Assembly: GCF_027627475.1 (NCBI RefSeq)
Contig: NZ_CP115484.1
Span: 5,531,001 to 5,595,000, forward strand
DNA length: 64,000 nt
DNA from: Paenibacillus sp. SYP-B4298
GTDB taxonomy: Bacteria > Bacillota > Bacilli > Paenibacillales > Paenibacillaceae
Direction: 5' to 3'
In this document: piece by piece, positions 52,723 to 62,671 of the stretch
Layout of the letters: the number at the start of each line of letters is the position of its first letter
How positions within the stretch are numbered: position 1 is the first letter of the stretch
Program-made: the position numbers and the translations under genes
The notes under the pieces: model-generated
What the model saw: only the letters and a program-made list of their open reading frames with translations
Database searches by the model: none
What the model was told of the DNA's origin: nothing

Positions 52723-53565
52723 CTACAGGGCATGCAGATGAATGCTGCGGAACACTGTAGGCGTCAGCCCCTCCTGTCTCTTGAACAGCTTGATGAAGTA
52801 GCTGGGATGATCATAGCCGACCTGGACAGCGATTTCCTTAATCTCCGCCTGCGGATGCCGCAGCAGCAGCTCCTTGGCCTTGCGAATGCGCAGCCGGGTC
52901 AGATATTCGATCGGCCGCACGCCGAGCGCCCGCTGGAACAGCACACAAGTATGCTGCGGACTGACACTTAGCAGAGAGGCCAGCTCCTGTAACGTAATCG
53001 GACGGCTGTAGTGCTGCTCCATATAGTTGAGCACCGGGGTTAAGGTGTCCATCTGCTGATTGCGCGAGCGCAGCTCGCTGCGGGAGCCGTATCGGTACAG
53101 ATCGAGCATCAGCGAGTAGAGCGAGGCCGAGACCTCCAGCCCGGTCGTCGGGTGGGGGTGTGTCAGCATCAGATTCATCTCCTGCAGATGCTTGAGAGTG
53201 ACGTCCGGGTCGCTGAGGTAGAACACATCTGAGCGGTACAGCTCCAGATCCTGCAATATCTCGGAGGCACGATGACCAGAGAAGGTGACCCAGCGGATCG
53301 TCCACGGCTCCGCCACAGGGCGGTACGCATGAGGCTCATTGGGCAGCAGCAGGAACCCCTGTCCCTGAGAGACGGTATACTCACGGCCTGGCAGCATCAG
53401 CTTGCCCTGTCCGCTGAGCGTCTGCAGCCACTGGTAGTGGGCATAGCCATCGGGGCGATCCATGGCCGCCTGGTTGATCCAGCCGCCGAGACTGGTGAGG
53501 TACAGCGGCAGGCGGTGCTCAAGATCTGTGCGGATGGGAAACAGGTTGAAATTGATAGCAAGCAC
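52723..53565 (-). CDS. AraC-family transcriptional regulator
   Basis: A regulator of about 280 residues. An N-terminal cupin (about 1-150, YAHYQWLQTLSGQGKLML, YTVSQGQGFLLLPNEPHAY) precedes two C-terminal helix-turn-helix motifs (about 185-275, ITLQELASLLSVSPQHTCVLFQ in pieces ELASLLSVSPQH, and IKEIAVQVGYDHPSYFIKLFK). The GTG at 53565 gives the usual family length and lies behind a minus-strand promoter (TTGGCA-N18-TATGAT at 53621-53650). The frame is open up to GTG 53700. It is encoded against the direction of the flanking arginine T-box and DUF1934-argS genes. The target is unknown. Confidence 0.88.
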   Translation of the reverse strand: MLAINFNLFPIRTDLEHRLPLYLTSLGGWINQAAMDRPDGYAHYQWLQTLSGQGKLMLPGREYTVSQGQGFLLLPNEPHAYRPVAEPWTIRWVTFSGHRASEILQDLELYRSDVFYLSDPDVTLKHLQEMNLMLTHPHPTTGLEVSASLYSLMLDLYRYGSRSELRSRNQQMDTLTPVLNYMEQHYSRPITLQELASLLSVSPQHTCVLFQRALGVRPIEYLTRLRIRKAKELLLRHPQAEIKEIAVQVGYDHPSYFIKLFKRQEGLTPTVFRSIHLHAL

Positions 53566-53693
53566 ATCCCTTCTATAGCCTGGGTCGAAGACTGTAATAT
53601 CATCATAGCGGGGAATCGTTCGGAATGCCAACCGATAAGCGATCAGGTGTGCGGTCAGGTATGTACTAGACGATAGAAAGCGGGAATGGATGA

Positions 53694-54134
53694 ATGGCAC
53701 GACAAAAGCAGCTCGTCCGTATCCGGCTGGAGAGCCGGCAGGAGGATGAGCGGACGGTTCATGAGTATGACGGTGAATGGGTAATCAAGGAGCGCTCCGG
53801 TTATCTGCTGTATGAAGAGCATGACGAGGGCGGGCATCCTGTGAAGACGACGATCCGTGTTCGCCCGGATGAGCTTAGTATTGTCCGCAGGGGCGCAGTC
53901 GTATCGGAGCAGCGGTATATTAAGGGGCTGCGCCAGGCTGGAGAATACAGCACGAAGGGATTGCGGTTCCGGCTGGAGACGGTGACCGACCTGCTGACCA
54001 TTACAAGTGCAAAGGCAGCGGACAGCGGGCTGCTTCCGCTCCCGCTGGATATTTCCTGGAGCTACACCTTATGGATGGATGAACAACATATCGGCCGGTT
54101 TGAGCTCCGGCTGTACATTGAGGAGGCTGATTAA
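53694..54134 (+). CDS. ywiB: DUF1934 beta-barrel protein (YwiB-like)
   Basis: A 146-residue calycin-like protein of the DUF1934 family (YwiB), often encoded just before argS in Bacillales; its function is unknown. Features are [37 protein letters not shown] (core [13 protein letters not shown]), [18 protein letters not shown], and [20 protein letters not shown]. Only two bases separate its stop from argS. The ribosome site is weak (GCGGGAATGG) and I see no convincing plus-strand promoter in 53566-53693. Transcription may therefore come from the T-box leader, across the antisense araC gene. Confidence 0.85.
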   Translation: MARQKQLVRIRLESRQEDERTVHEYDGEWVIKERSGYLLYEEHDEGGHPVKTTIRVRPDELSIVRRGAVVSEQRYIKGLRQAGEYSTKGLRFRLETVTDLLTITSAKAADSGLLPLPLDISWSYTLWMDEQHIGRFELRLYIEEAD

Positions 54135-54136
54135 TC

Positions 54137-55828
54137 ATGAGCGTAACTGGAAATCAAGGCGTATTAGAAGCAACCTATTCACGGCTGAAATCGGCGATCG
54201 GCAAGGCTGCTGTCGCTGCGGGGCTGGCGCAGCAGGAGGAGCTGCCGGCATTTGTGCTGGAGGTTCCCAAGGAGAAGGCGCATGGCGACTTGGCTACGAA
54301 TGCGGCGATGCAATTGACCAAGCTGGCGAAGAAAAATCCACGGGCCATCGCAGAGGCCATCATTGCTCATCTGGAATTTGCCGAAGCGGGGATCGTATCG
54401 GCGGAGATTGCCGGGCCGGGATTCATCAATTTCCGTCTGGACAAAAGCTTTCTCTATCCGATTATTCAGCAAGTACTGCAGGCTGGCGAGCAATATGGGC
54501 GGACAACGACGGGTACAGGACAGAGCGTCCAGATTGAATTCGTCAGTGCCAACCCGACAGGAAGTCTGCATCTGGGTCATGCCCGCGGTGCGGCTGTAGG
54601 CGATGCGCTGTGCAATGTGCTGGATTTCGCAGGCTTCCGCGTATCGCGCGAATATTACATTAACGATGCTGGCAATCAGATCAACAATCTGGCCTATTCG
54701 ATCGAGGCCAGATATAAGCAGCAGCTTGGGCTGGAGGCGCAGATGCCGGAGGATGGCTATTACGGTGAAGATATTGTCGGATTTGCCAAGGAGCTGACCG
54801 AGCAGGAGGGAGATCGGCTGCTGGCGCTGCCGGACGAGGAGCGGTTCCATTACTTCCGCGAGTTTGGTCTGAAGCGGGAGCTGGACAAAATCAAGCGGGA
54901 TCTGGAGCGGTTCCGCGTACCGTTCGACGTATGGTACAGCGAAACCTCGCTCTATACAAGCGGCCTGGTAGAGGATGCGCTAGCTGCGCTGCGCGAGCGC
55001 GGCCAGGTGTTTGAGGAGGAAGGTGCGACGTGGCTGAGCACGATGCCGTTTGGCGACGACAAGAACCGTGTACTGGTCAAAAATGACGGCTCCTACACGT
55101 ATCTGACGCCGGATATTGCGTACCACCGTACCAAATACGAGCGCGGCTTCGATTGGATCATTAATATATGGGGGGCAGACCATCATGGCTACATCCCGCG
55201 CATGAAGGCGGCGATGGAGGCGCTGGGGAATGACCCGAACCGTCTCATCGTGCTCGTCGCGCAGATGGTGAGCCTGTTCCAGAACGGTGAGAAGGTCAAA
55301 ATGTCCAAGCGCACCGGCAAAGCCGTTACCGTCGAGGAGTTGATGGATGAGGTGGGCGTGGATGCGATGCGCTACTTCTTCACGATGCGCAGCATGGACT
55401 CCCATCTGGACTTTGACATGGATCTGGCGATCTCCAAGTCCAATGAGAACCCGGTCTTCTATGTGCAGTATGCCCATGCCAGAATCTGTAGCATCTTCCG
55501 CCAGGCGGACGAGCAGGGCGTGGATGTGTCGGCGCTCGACCAGGCCGATCTGGGCAGACTGGACAAGGAGGCGGAATATGATCTGATCCGCAAGATCGGA
55601 GAGCTGCCGCAGGAGATTGCGGAGGCAGCAGCTCAGTATGCGCCCCATCGGATGGTGCGCTATGTATATGAATTGGCTTCCCAGTTGCATAGCTACTACA
55701 GGGCAGAGCGCGTCATTACCGAGGACGCGGCACAGACACAGGCGCGGCTCGCGCTGCTGGCGGCTGTTCGCACGACCCTGGCCAATGTGCTTCGCTTGCT
55801 GGGGGTTTCTGCGCCCGAGCAGATGTAA
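54137..55828 (+). CDS. argS: Arginyl-tRNA synthetase
   Basis: A 563-residue class I synthetase that charges tRNA-Arg. The N-terminal additional domain (about 1-115, [20 protein letters not shown] in short form [10 protein letters not shown]) precedes the HIGH motif as HLGHARG in [15 protein letters not shown] (near 137). KMSKRTGK is near 392, followed by the DALR anticodon-binding domain (about 445-563). Length matches Bacillus ArgS. It is co-transcribed with the DUF1934 gene. The upstream arginine T-box at 52380 is the expected regulator. Confidence 0.96.
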   Translation: MSVTGNQGVLEATYSRLKSAIGKAAVAAGLAQQEELPAFVLEVPKEKAHGDLATNAAMQLTKLAKKNPRAIAEAIIAHLEFAEAGIVSAEIAGPGFINFRLDKSFLYPIIQQVLQAGEQYGRTTTGTGQSVQIEFVSANPTGSLHLGHARGAAVGDALCNVLDFAGFRVSREYYINDAGNQINNLAYSIEARYKQQLGLEAQMPEDGYYGEDIVGFAKELTEQEGDRLLALPDEERFHYFREFGLKRELDKIKRDLERFRVPFDVWYSETSLYTSGLVEDALAALRERGQVFEEEGATWLSTMPFGDDKNRVLVKNDGSYTYLTPDIAYHRTKYERGFDWIINIWGADHHGYIPRMKAAMEALGNDPNRLIVLVAQMVSLFQNGEKVKMSKRTGKAVTVEELMDEVGVDAMRYFFTMRSMDSHLDFDMDLAISKSNENPVFYVQYAHARICSIFRQADEQGVDVSALDQADLGRLDKEAEYDLIRKIGELPQEIAEAAAQYAPHRMVRYVYELASQLHSYYRAERVITEDAAQTQARLALLAAVRTTLANVLRLLGVSAPEQM

Positions 55829-55842
55829 CCTTAATTCAGGAT

Positions 55843-55875
55843 GGCTCGGCTGCCTGTGCTTCAGGCGGCCGGGCC
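55843..55875. terminator. Hairpin between argS and the protease gene
   Basis: GGCTCGGCTGCC pairs with GGCGGCCGGGCC over twelve positions, two of them wobbles, between convergent genes. The T-run is weak. Confidence 0.55.
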
Positions 55876-55881
55876 TGTATC

Positions 55882-57024
55882 CTATGGACGTGCGGAGTGA
55901 TCCGCAGCCCGCAGCATCTTCATAATGTCCAGCTCGCCGGTTACCTTAGGGGCTTTGCTGCCACGCAGGGGCTGCATCGCCTGCTTCAGAATTAACTTGA
56001 TCTCCGAAGGCCCCAGCTCTGGATAGCGAGCCAGCAGCAGAGCGACAGCACCGCTTACATGTGACGTCGCCATCGAGGTGCCGCTCATCTCATGATATTT
56101 GCCGCGTAGCCAGGCAGATACAATCCGGTCTCCTGGCGCATAGATGTCGATATGACTGCCCCTATTGCTGAACGGAGCAATGCGCCGCAGGCGATTGGTT
56201 GCCCCGACAGAGATGGTCTGTGAATAGCGAGCCGGGTAGTCGATGGCTTTGCGCTTGCTGTCATTGCCTGACGACGCAACAATAATAACGCCTGAATGAT
56301 AGGCATTGGCAACAGCGTTAAGAAGTGCCTTGCTCCGCGACTTCATCCCGAAGCTCATATTAATGATATGGATGCGATTGCGGACACACCAGTCGATGCC
56401 CAAGATAATATCGGACACGTAGGCGCTGCCATTATGATCGAATGCCTTGACCGGAGAGATCGTCGACCGCGGGGCTACGCCAATCATACCCTTAGGCTGA
56501 TTGGCCGCGGCGATCGTTCCGGCGATATGTGTGCCATGCCCGTTATCGTCATGCGGCAGCGTCGAGCGGTTGAGGAGATTGATGCCCCGTGTGAGCGATT
56601 GCCGCAGATCGGGATGGCTGAAGTCGACTCCGGTATCGATGACTCCGATGCGTATTCTATGTCCGGTCGTCTTGCTCCATGCTGCGGGCGCCTTCACCTG
56701 CTGGACACCCCATGGAATGCCGCCTGCGGGCTGAGGCGTCTTTTTGACGCTGGAGTGGACGGTAACCTCTTCGTCCTCCTCGACCCAGATCATGCTCGAA
56801 TCGAGCTCAGGCGTGTGATCGGCCATACGGCAGGATAAGGCCTGAATAAGCGGCATGGGCTTAATTTGGTACAGTTGAGGATTCGACTTGGCGGACTCGG
56901 ACAATATGCGGGTGCATTGCTCATACACAGCGGGATCATGGAAATGGATGATTTTCTGCCTGGCGGTATGGTTCTCTTCGACTGTGGCGGCCTGCAGCCA
57001 GTGGATAAATGCGGTTGAATCCAA
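55882..57024 (-). CDS. Subtilisin-like serine protease (S8)
   Basis: A 380-residue subtilase. The Asp-His-Ser triad is complete: RIGVIDTGVDFSHPDL (near 130), GHGTHIAGTIAAA (near 165) and GTSMATSHVSGAVALLL (near 325). The oxyanion Asn lies in VASSGND. No signal peptide is visible, and the N-terminal 115 residues are not a typical I9 propeptide, so it may be intracellular or unconventionally exported. The start is TTG at 57024, seven bases after GGGAGGG; the longer frame from 57069 lacks a site. It is divergent from the rpoE region. Confidence 0.92.
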   Translation of the reverse strand: MDSTAFIHWLQAATVEENHTARQKIIHFHDPAVYEQCTRILSESAKSNPQLYQIKPMPLIQALSCRMADHTPELDSSMIWVEEDEEVTVHSSVKKTPQPAGGIPWGVQQVKAPAAWSKTTGHRIRIGVIDTGVDFSHPDLRQSLTRGINLLNRSTLPHDDNGHGTHIAGTIAAANQPKGMIGVAPRSTISPVKAFDHNGSAYVSDIILGIDWCVRNRIHIINMSFGMKSRSKALLNAVANAYHSGVIIVASSGNDSKRKAIDYPARYSQTISVGATNRLRRIAPFSNRGSHIDIYAPGDRIVSAWLRGKYHEMSGTSMATSHVSGAVALLLARYPELGPSEIKLILKQAMQPLRGSKAPKVTGELDIMKMLRAADHSARP

Positions 57025-57149
57025 TTTGCAACCCTCCCGACGACCGTGCTGAGCTATTGTATGAGACATGGCTTACGTCGGAATGAGCAAGTAACCTGAT
57101 TTCAAATAAATAGGCGCGCAGCCGTGTCAAATATCGGCTTCGGACATAG

Positions 57150-57258
57150 TATAAGAGTGAGAGTTTAGCCGGCCTCTCACCGGTATCGGAGCTGTGCAGA
57201 TGCGTGTGCGCTTCCGGTAGGATACAGTCGAAGCGAAGGGGAAACCCTTCGCTTTTTT
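57150..57258 (+). ncRNA. Candidate small RNA or leader with GAAA-loop terminator
   Basis: A compact structured segment. GAGAG/CTCTC and ACCGG/CCGGT stems are followed by a ten-pair terminator AAGCGAAGGG-GAAA-CCCTTCGCTT and six T (57231-57258). A TATAAG with a weak -35 lies at about 57139. No plus-strand gene precedes it, so the terminator must end a short RNA or attenuate transcription into rpoE. The terminator is certain; the RNA is a proposal. Confidence 0.45.
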
Positions 57259-57345
57259 AATATATAAGCATGTGTACGTGCTGTTCGCCTTATATATCTG
57301 CGCGAAACGAAGCGCAGCCTCCCAAGGACGGCGAGCGCCGTATCC
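57257..57345 (+). repeat. Intergenic repeat, copy A
   Basis: It begins at the terminator T-tract with AATATATAAG, pairs this with CTTATATAT, then has CTGCGC-GAAACGAA-GCGCAG and GGACGGCGAGCGCCGTATCC. The AATATATAAG, TTATATATCT and CGCGAAACGAAGC blocks recur in copy B (58527-58700). The 547-base gap 57025-57571 holds this, the candidate RNA and the rpoE upstream region. Confidence 0.75.
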
Positions 57346-57571
57346 GTCTGTTGTTCACTCGATCAAGGGTGAATACCTTGTTAACGGCGGCCGTTATAGC
57401 GCCAAGGTCATGAAAGCAGCAGCTACATACGTCTGGAAATCATTTTTGCAGTGGGATCAGATGGAGCGGATAGGTGCTTGCATTTTAACAGGAAATAGGT
57501 TTTACTATAGTGTGATAATGGATAGGGCATGCGAAGAAGCTGAAGCATATAGCATGAGAGGATGGGTGGAA

Positions 57572-58126
57572 ATGAGCAGTGAGTTAACCTTGAAAATTAG
57601 CTCCGAACGGATTCAGGAAATGCCGATGGTCGATCTGGCGTTTGAAGTGTTGAAGGCAGCCAATACGCCTTACTATTACAGGGATCTGATGCTTGAAATC
57701 GCTAAAATTAGAGGTCTGTCCCAGGATGAGATCAATCAGGTGATTGCACAGGTGTATACGGAGATCAATATTGATGGCCGCTTTGCCTGTGTTGGCAGCA
57801 ATATGTGGGGCTTGAAGCGCTGGTACCCGGTAGAGCGCTCCGAAGATCCGGTCGGCAACGCGAAGCGTCCACGCATCATTAACGATGACGATGATGATGA
57901 GGAAGATATTTTCGTGGACGAGGAAGAGGAAACCTACGTGGCGGACGACGAGGATTACGATCTGTATAATGAGGATAGTGAGGACATCTTCGACGAATCG
58001 GAGGAGGAAGCTGAGGTCGAGGGCGAAGGCATGATCGACGACGAGGAGATTGAGGAAGAATCCGAGGAAGAAGAAGAGTTCGGCGAGGAATCCGACGAAG
58101 AGTCTAGCGAGGAAGAAGACCGCTAG
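57572..58126 (+). CDS. rpoE: RNA polymerase delta subunit
   Basis: A 184-residue RNA polymerase-associated protein of Firmicutes that speeds polymerase recycling and limits weak promoters. The N-terminal HARE/winged-helix domain (about 1-90: MPMVDLAFEVLKAANTPYYY, IAKIRGLSQDEINQVIAQVY, FACVGSNMWGLKRWYP) is followed by a long disordered tail made almost only of Asp and Glu (about 108-184). The start at ATG 57572 (MSSELTL) follows GGATGGGTGGA. The open frame extends back to 57272 through the repeat, but those residues are not delta-like. pyrG follows, as in B. subtilis. Confidence 0.95.
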   Translation: MSSELTLKISSERIQEMPMVDLAFEVLKAANTPYYYRDLMLEIAKIRGLSQDEINQVIAQVYTEINIDGRFACVGSNMWGLKRWYPVERSEDPVGNAKRPRIINDDDDDEEDIFVDEEEETYVADDEDYDLYNEDSEDIFDESEEEAEVEGEGMIDDEEIEEESEEEEEFGEESDEESSEEEDR

Positions 58127-58415
58127 GCGCATAAGCGGCGTATCACGGCAGAGCTCGCTCCCGGCGTGGAATGACTGGCTGCATGGCGGTGGTCAGTCAT
58201 CCAAGCCGGTAAGTGGATGTCGCGTCTCTTCGCTGTACTGGCCGCGGGGGGACTGCGAAGCAGCCAGTTGCTAGGCAGCTTGCAGGGCATCCGATCATAG
58301 CCTAGGGGTCATGGTTTTGACCATGCCGCAGCGCTGTGCCCGTGACGTGCAGCACCGTTCTTACTATGCAAGCGTGGCGGCCAGATTTTCTCTGAATGGC
58401 GGCTGCCGTTAACCC

Positions 58416-58444
58416 TTGACAGAGCTGGTGCTACAGAGTAAACT
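58416..58444 (+). promoter_or_regulatory. pyrG promoter with GGGC start
   Basis: A perfect TTGACA (58416-58421), 17 bases, TAAACT (58439-58444). Seven bases later the transcript would begin GGGC (58452-58455). In B. subtilis pyrG the same GGGC start lets polymerase add extra G when CTP is low. Confidence 0.8.
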
Positions 58445-58489
58445 ATTGCATGGGCTACAGATTTGATTTTTAATATGATGGACAATTTT

Positions 58490-58524
58490 AAAAGTGCCCC
58501 GTGGCAGCGGGTGTCACTTTTTTT
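58490..58524 (+). terminator. pyrG attenuator
   Basis: AAAAGTG pairs with CACTTTT and CCCG with CGGG, then seven T. The 5' arm contains CCCC, to which extra G residues at the transcript 5' end could pair, preventing termination when CTP is scarce. Confidence 0.8.
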
Positions 58525-58526
58525 GT

Positions 58527-58700
58527 TTAATATATAAGGATTTATAAGCAAAACAGCTTATACCTCACTTATATATCTACGCGAAACGAAGCTTAGCCCG
58601 TCAAGGCCTCTAGAGGCCTGCGACAGCCGTTTACACGTGGTGTTTAGATGGATATACAAAACAGCTTGGCCGTCTTCCGGGACGGCGTTCGCCGTTTTGG
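58527..58700 (+). repeat. Intergenic repeat, copy B (in the pyrG leader)
   Basis: Like copy A it starts just after a terminator T-tract, with TTTAATATATAAG pairing to CTTATATAT, then CTACGCGAAACGAAGCTTAG. It is longer: it adds an inner TTATAAGC/GCTTATA hairpin, an AGGCCTCTAGAGGCCT palindrome and a final GACGGCG...CGCCGT block. It would be part of the mRNA when the attenuator is read through. It fills most of the 685-base gap 58127-58811; 58127-58415 shows nothing I can name. Confidence 0.75.
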
Positions 58701-58754
58701 CATGCAATATAGTTGTTTCTGTCAGGCCGGCGGTCCGCGCTTGCGGCTGTTTGA

Positions 58755-60416
<1,662 letters not shown>

Positions 60417-60467
60417 CATTCACAGCGTGGTTATCCGCGCTGTTCCCTGCATTTTAGAGGTTCGATT

Positions 60468-60516
60468 GGCGTTCGGAGCCAAGCAGCAGAGCTGCTGAGG
60501 GTCCGAACGCCTTTTT
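60468..60516 (+). terminator. Terminator of pyrG
   Basis: GGCGTTCGGA pairs perfectly with TCCGAACGCC, then five T. Confidence 0.9.
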
Positions 60517-60564
60517 GTAATCTAGTGGAAATGGTTTTTTTTAGGCGAAGAAGGAGATTGGGTG

Positions 60565-60651
60565 ATGGGGCGCGAATATAGTAACGATTATGGAAGAGTT
60601 GACATCTTCATGCGGCGCCGGATAAATTTGATCTCCATGCTTCACCGGTAA
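60565..60651 (+). CDS. Possible 28-residue small protein
   Basis: AAGGAG is eight bases before an ATG that opens [18 protein letters not shown] and ends ...LISMLHR before TAA. It is basic and has no signal peptide or helix strong enough to call. It lies between the pyrG terminator and spo0F, 74 bases before spo0F, on the same strand. I know no such gene at this position. Coding is plausible from the ribosome site alone. It could also be a leader ORF for spo0F. Confidence 0.4.
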   Translation: MGREYSNDYGRVDIFMRRRINLISMLHR

Positions 60652-60725
60652 CGCTGGCAAATCATGAGCGTCTAGGCTTGCTTGGGATTTGCACCTTGTG
60701 TCGCTCACTTGTAGGAGGGCTAAAG

Positions 60726-61124
60726 TTGGAAAAGAAGAAAGTGTTGATTGTGGACGATCAAAACGGCATTCGTGTGCTACTCGTGGAAGTTTTCAGCAGC
60801 GAGGGTTACCAGACCTTTCAGGCTTCCAACGGCAAGCTTGCATTGGAGATCGTAAGAACGGAGTCTCCGGATTTGGTGCTGCTGGATATGAAGATCCCGG
60901 GCATGGACGGCCTGGAAATTCTGAAGCATATCAAAGCCATCAACCGCGACATCAAGGTAATTATGATGACAGCATACGGCGAGCTGGATATGATTAAAGA
61001 AGCGACAGACCTGGGAGCGGTCATGCATTTTACCAAGCCGTTCGATATTGACGAGATGAGAGTGGCTGTCAATATGCAGTTGAGGGACGGAGAGTCGAAC
61101 AACTGTTATGCGATGGGGTCCTAG
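60726..61124 (+). CDS. spo0F: Sporulation phosphorelay response regulator Spo0F
   Basis: A 132-residue stand-alone receiver that carries phosphate from sensor kinases to Spo0B in the sporulation phosphorelay. [15 protein letters not shown] holds the acidic pair (Asp10, Asp11). [13 protein letters not shown] holds the phospho-acceptor Asp54. [10 protein letters not shown] gives the conserved Thr, and [10 protein letters not shown] the Lys near 104. There is no output domain. The start is TTG at 60726, six bases after GGAGGG. The C-terminus is a few residues longer than in B. subtilis. Gene order pyrG-spo0F-fbaA is conserved. Confidence 0.95.
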   Translation: MEKKKVLIVDDQNGIRVLLVEVFSSEGYQTFQASNGKLALEIVRTESPDLVLLDMKIPGMDGLEILKHIKAINRDIKVIMMTAYGELDMIKEATDLGAVMHFTKPFDIDEMRVAVNMQLRDGESNNCYAMGS

Positions 61125-61481
61125 CAGACCCCTGAAGTTTTGCTTCAGAACTATGGAAGTCGCCCTTAGTGAAACCGTCCTATAGGCTTGCCTCACACCC
61201 GATCCCCTTATGTAAGCACCACGCCTGCAATCGTATTCCCTACGTCCCAAGCCAATGGAAATTTGTGAAAATGAGAAAAAATTAAATATATGTGAACGTA
61301 GCAAGTGGGGTATAATGAAGGCGTTCTCACGGTGCATTTTGCCAGCAAAAAATATGCTTTTGCACTCAAGTATACGCTTACGTTCCTGATGACAGCATCG
61401 ACGTCAATGACCGTAGTCACATGAGCGGCAAAGGCAGGTGATACCGAGGGTGCCGCAAGGGCAGTGACAACATGCTTCTCT
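61125..61481 (+). other. Long intergenic stretch before fbaA
   Basis: No gene is recognised. A TATAAT at 61311-61316 lies in an AT-rich zone. The following 160 bases contain several short inverted repeats (for example GTGACAACA and TGATGACAGCATC near 61390) but fit no RNA family I know. Just after the spo0F stop, CTGAAGTTTTGCTTCAG forms a small hairpin without a T-run. Confidence 0.4.
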
Positions 61482-61511
61482 TTACATAATCGCGTTACCT
61501 TGTGGTATAAT
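61482..61511 (+). promoter_or_regulatory. Promoter of fbaA
   Basis: TTACAT (61482-61487), 18 bases, perfect TATAAT (61506-61511) preceded by TGTGG, about 63 bases before the fbaA start. Confidence 0.65.
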
Positions 61512-61573
61512 GTCTCAGTATGACAAGTCTGTTCGGGCTTGAGTCAAAATGCATCTATAGGAGGAAGAGAACC

Positions 61574-62428
61574 ATGCCATTGGTATCGATGAACGAATTT
61601 TTGCCAAAAGCAAAAGCCAACAAATTTGCAGTAGGTCAGTTCAACATGAATAACCTGGAGTTTGCTCAGGCTATCGTTGACGCTGCAATTGAAGAGAAAG
61701 CTCCATTTATTTACGGTGTTAGCGAAGGCGCACTGAAATATATGGGCATCGAGTTTACAGTTGCCATTGCGGAAGCGGCTGCGAAGAAATCCGGACTTCC
61801 AATTGCACTGCATCTCGACCACGGCAGCAGCTTTGAAGTAGCGATGAAATGTATCCGTGCGGGCTTCTCCTCGATTATGTTTGACGGCTCCCACTATTCT
61901 CTGGAGGATAACATCCGCCTGACCAAAGAAGTGGTTAAAGCTGCACGCGCGATGGGCGTATCCGTTGAGGGCGAGCTGGGAACAATTGGCGGCGTTGAGG
62001 ATGACATCAGCGTGGATGATGAGCATGCAAGCCTGGCGAAGCCGGAAGAAGCGATTCGCTTCTATGAAGAGACTGGCGTAGACTGTCTGGCAATCGCTGT
62101 AGGTACTGCTCACGGTATGTACAAGGGAGAGCCGAAAATCCATTATGATATTATCCAAAAAGTAGTCGACGCGATTCCAGTTCCTGTCGTACTGCATGGC
62201 GGATCCGGCGTGCCTGACGATGCAATTCGCCAAGCAATCCAAGCTGGCGTTGGCAAAATCAACGTAAATACTGAAAACCAAGTGGCTTGCACGAACGCTA
62301 TTCGTGAAGTTCTGGCTGCCAATGCGACTGTATATGACCCACGTAAATATCTGACTCCTGCACGCAATGCAATGCAGGCTGTTGTTCAAGAGAAAATTCG
62401 TCTGTTCGGCAGCAGCAACCAAGCTTAA
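61574..62428 (+). CDS. fbaA: Class II fructose-1,6-bisphosphate aldolase
   Basis: A 284-residue zinc-dependent aldolase splitting fructose-1,6-bisphosphate into dihydroxyacetone phosphate and glyceraldehyde 3-phosphate. The zinc ligands lie in LHLDHGSSFE (about 81-90), GTAHGMYKGEPKIHYD (near 178) and LHGGSGVPD (near 207). EGELGTIGGVEDD and NVNTENQVACTNAIRE match the family. The ATG at 61574 follows AGGAGG; the upstream frame from 61520 is not coding. Codon use is that of a highly expressed gene, and adjacent genes are the usual Bacillales neighbours. Confidence 0.96.
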   Translation: MPLVSMNEFLPKAKANKFAVGQFNMNNLEFAQAIVDAAIEEKAPFIYGVSEGALKYMGIEFTVAIAEAAAKKSGLPIALHLDHGSSFEVAMKCIRAGFSSIMFDGSHYSLEDNIRLTKEVVKAARAMGVSVEGELGTIGGVEDDISVDDEHASLAKPEEAIRFYEETGVDCLAIAVGTAHGMYKGEPKIHYDIIQKVVDAIPVPVVLHGGSGVPDDAIRQAIQAGVGKINVNTENQVACTNAIREVLAANATVYDPRKYLTPARNAMQAVVQEKIRLFGSSNQA

Positions 62429-62671
62429 TCGCTGTACTCCGACCTTGAACGGCACAACGGCTATTTCCGTCTACGGACGCCAATACGTTTCGTACAGTCC
62501 GATAAGCGATTAAAGGGCTGGCGTTACTTCCGAAACAAATGAAATCCCGTCTTTGCCTGAGCAGCTCGCAGTCCTCGGGTCTTCTGGATATGCTTTTCCG
62601 GGTGGATAAGGTACTGCCTGCGACGGGTCTAAGGCGGGTTTTCCTTTGTCTTCTTCTCAAGTGGGAGGATT

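Noticed and set aside
57272-57571. N-terminal extension of the RNA polymerase delta subunit
   Set aside because: The frame is open for 100 codons upstream of ATG 57572 but runs through a repeat element, lacks a ribosome site and has no delta-like sequence.
62600-62660. Terminator or riboswitch between fbaA and murA
   Set aside because: CCTGC/GCGGG with TTTT gives only a five-pair stem with a wobble; too weak to list.
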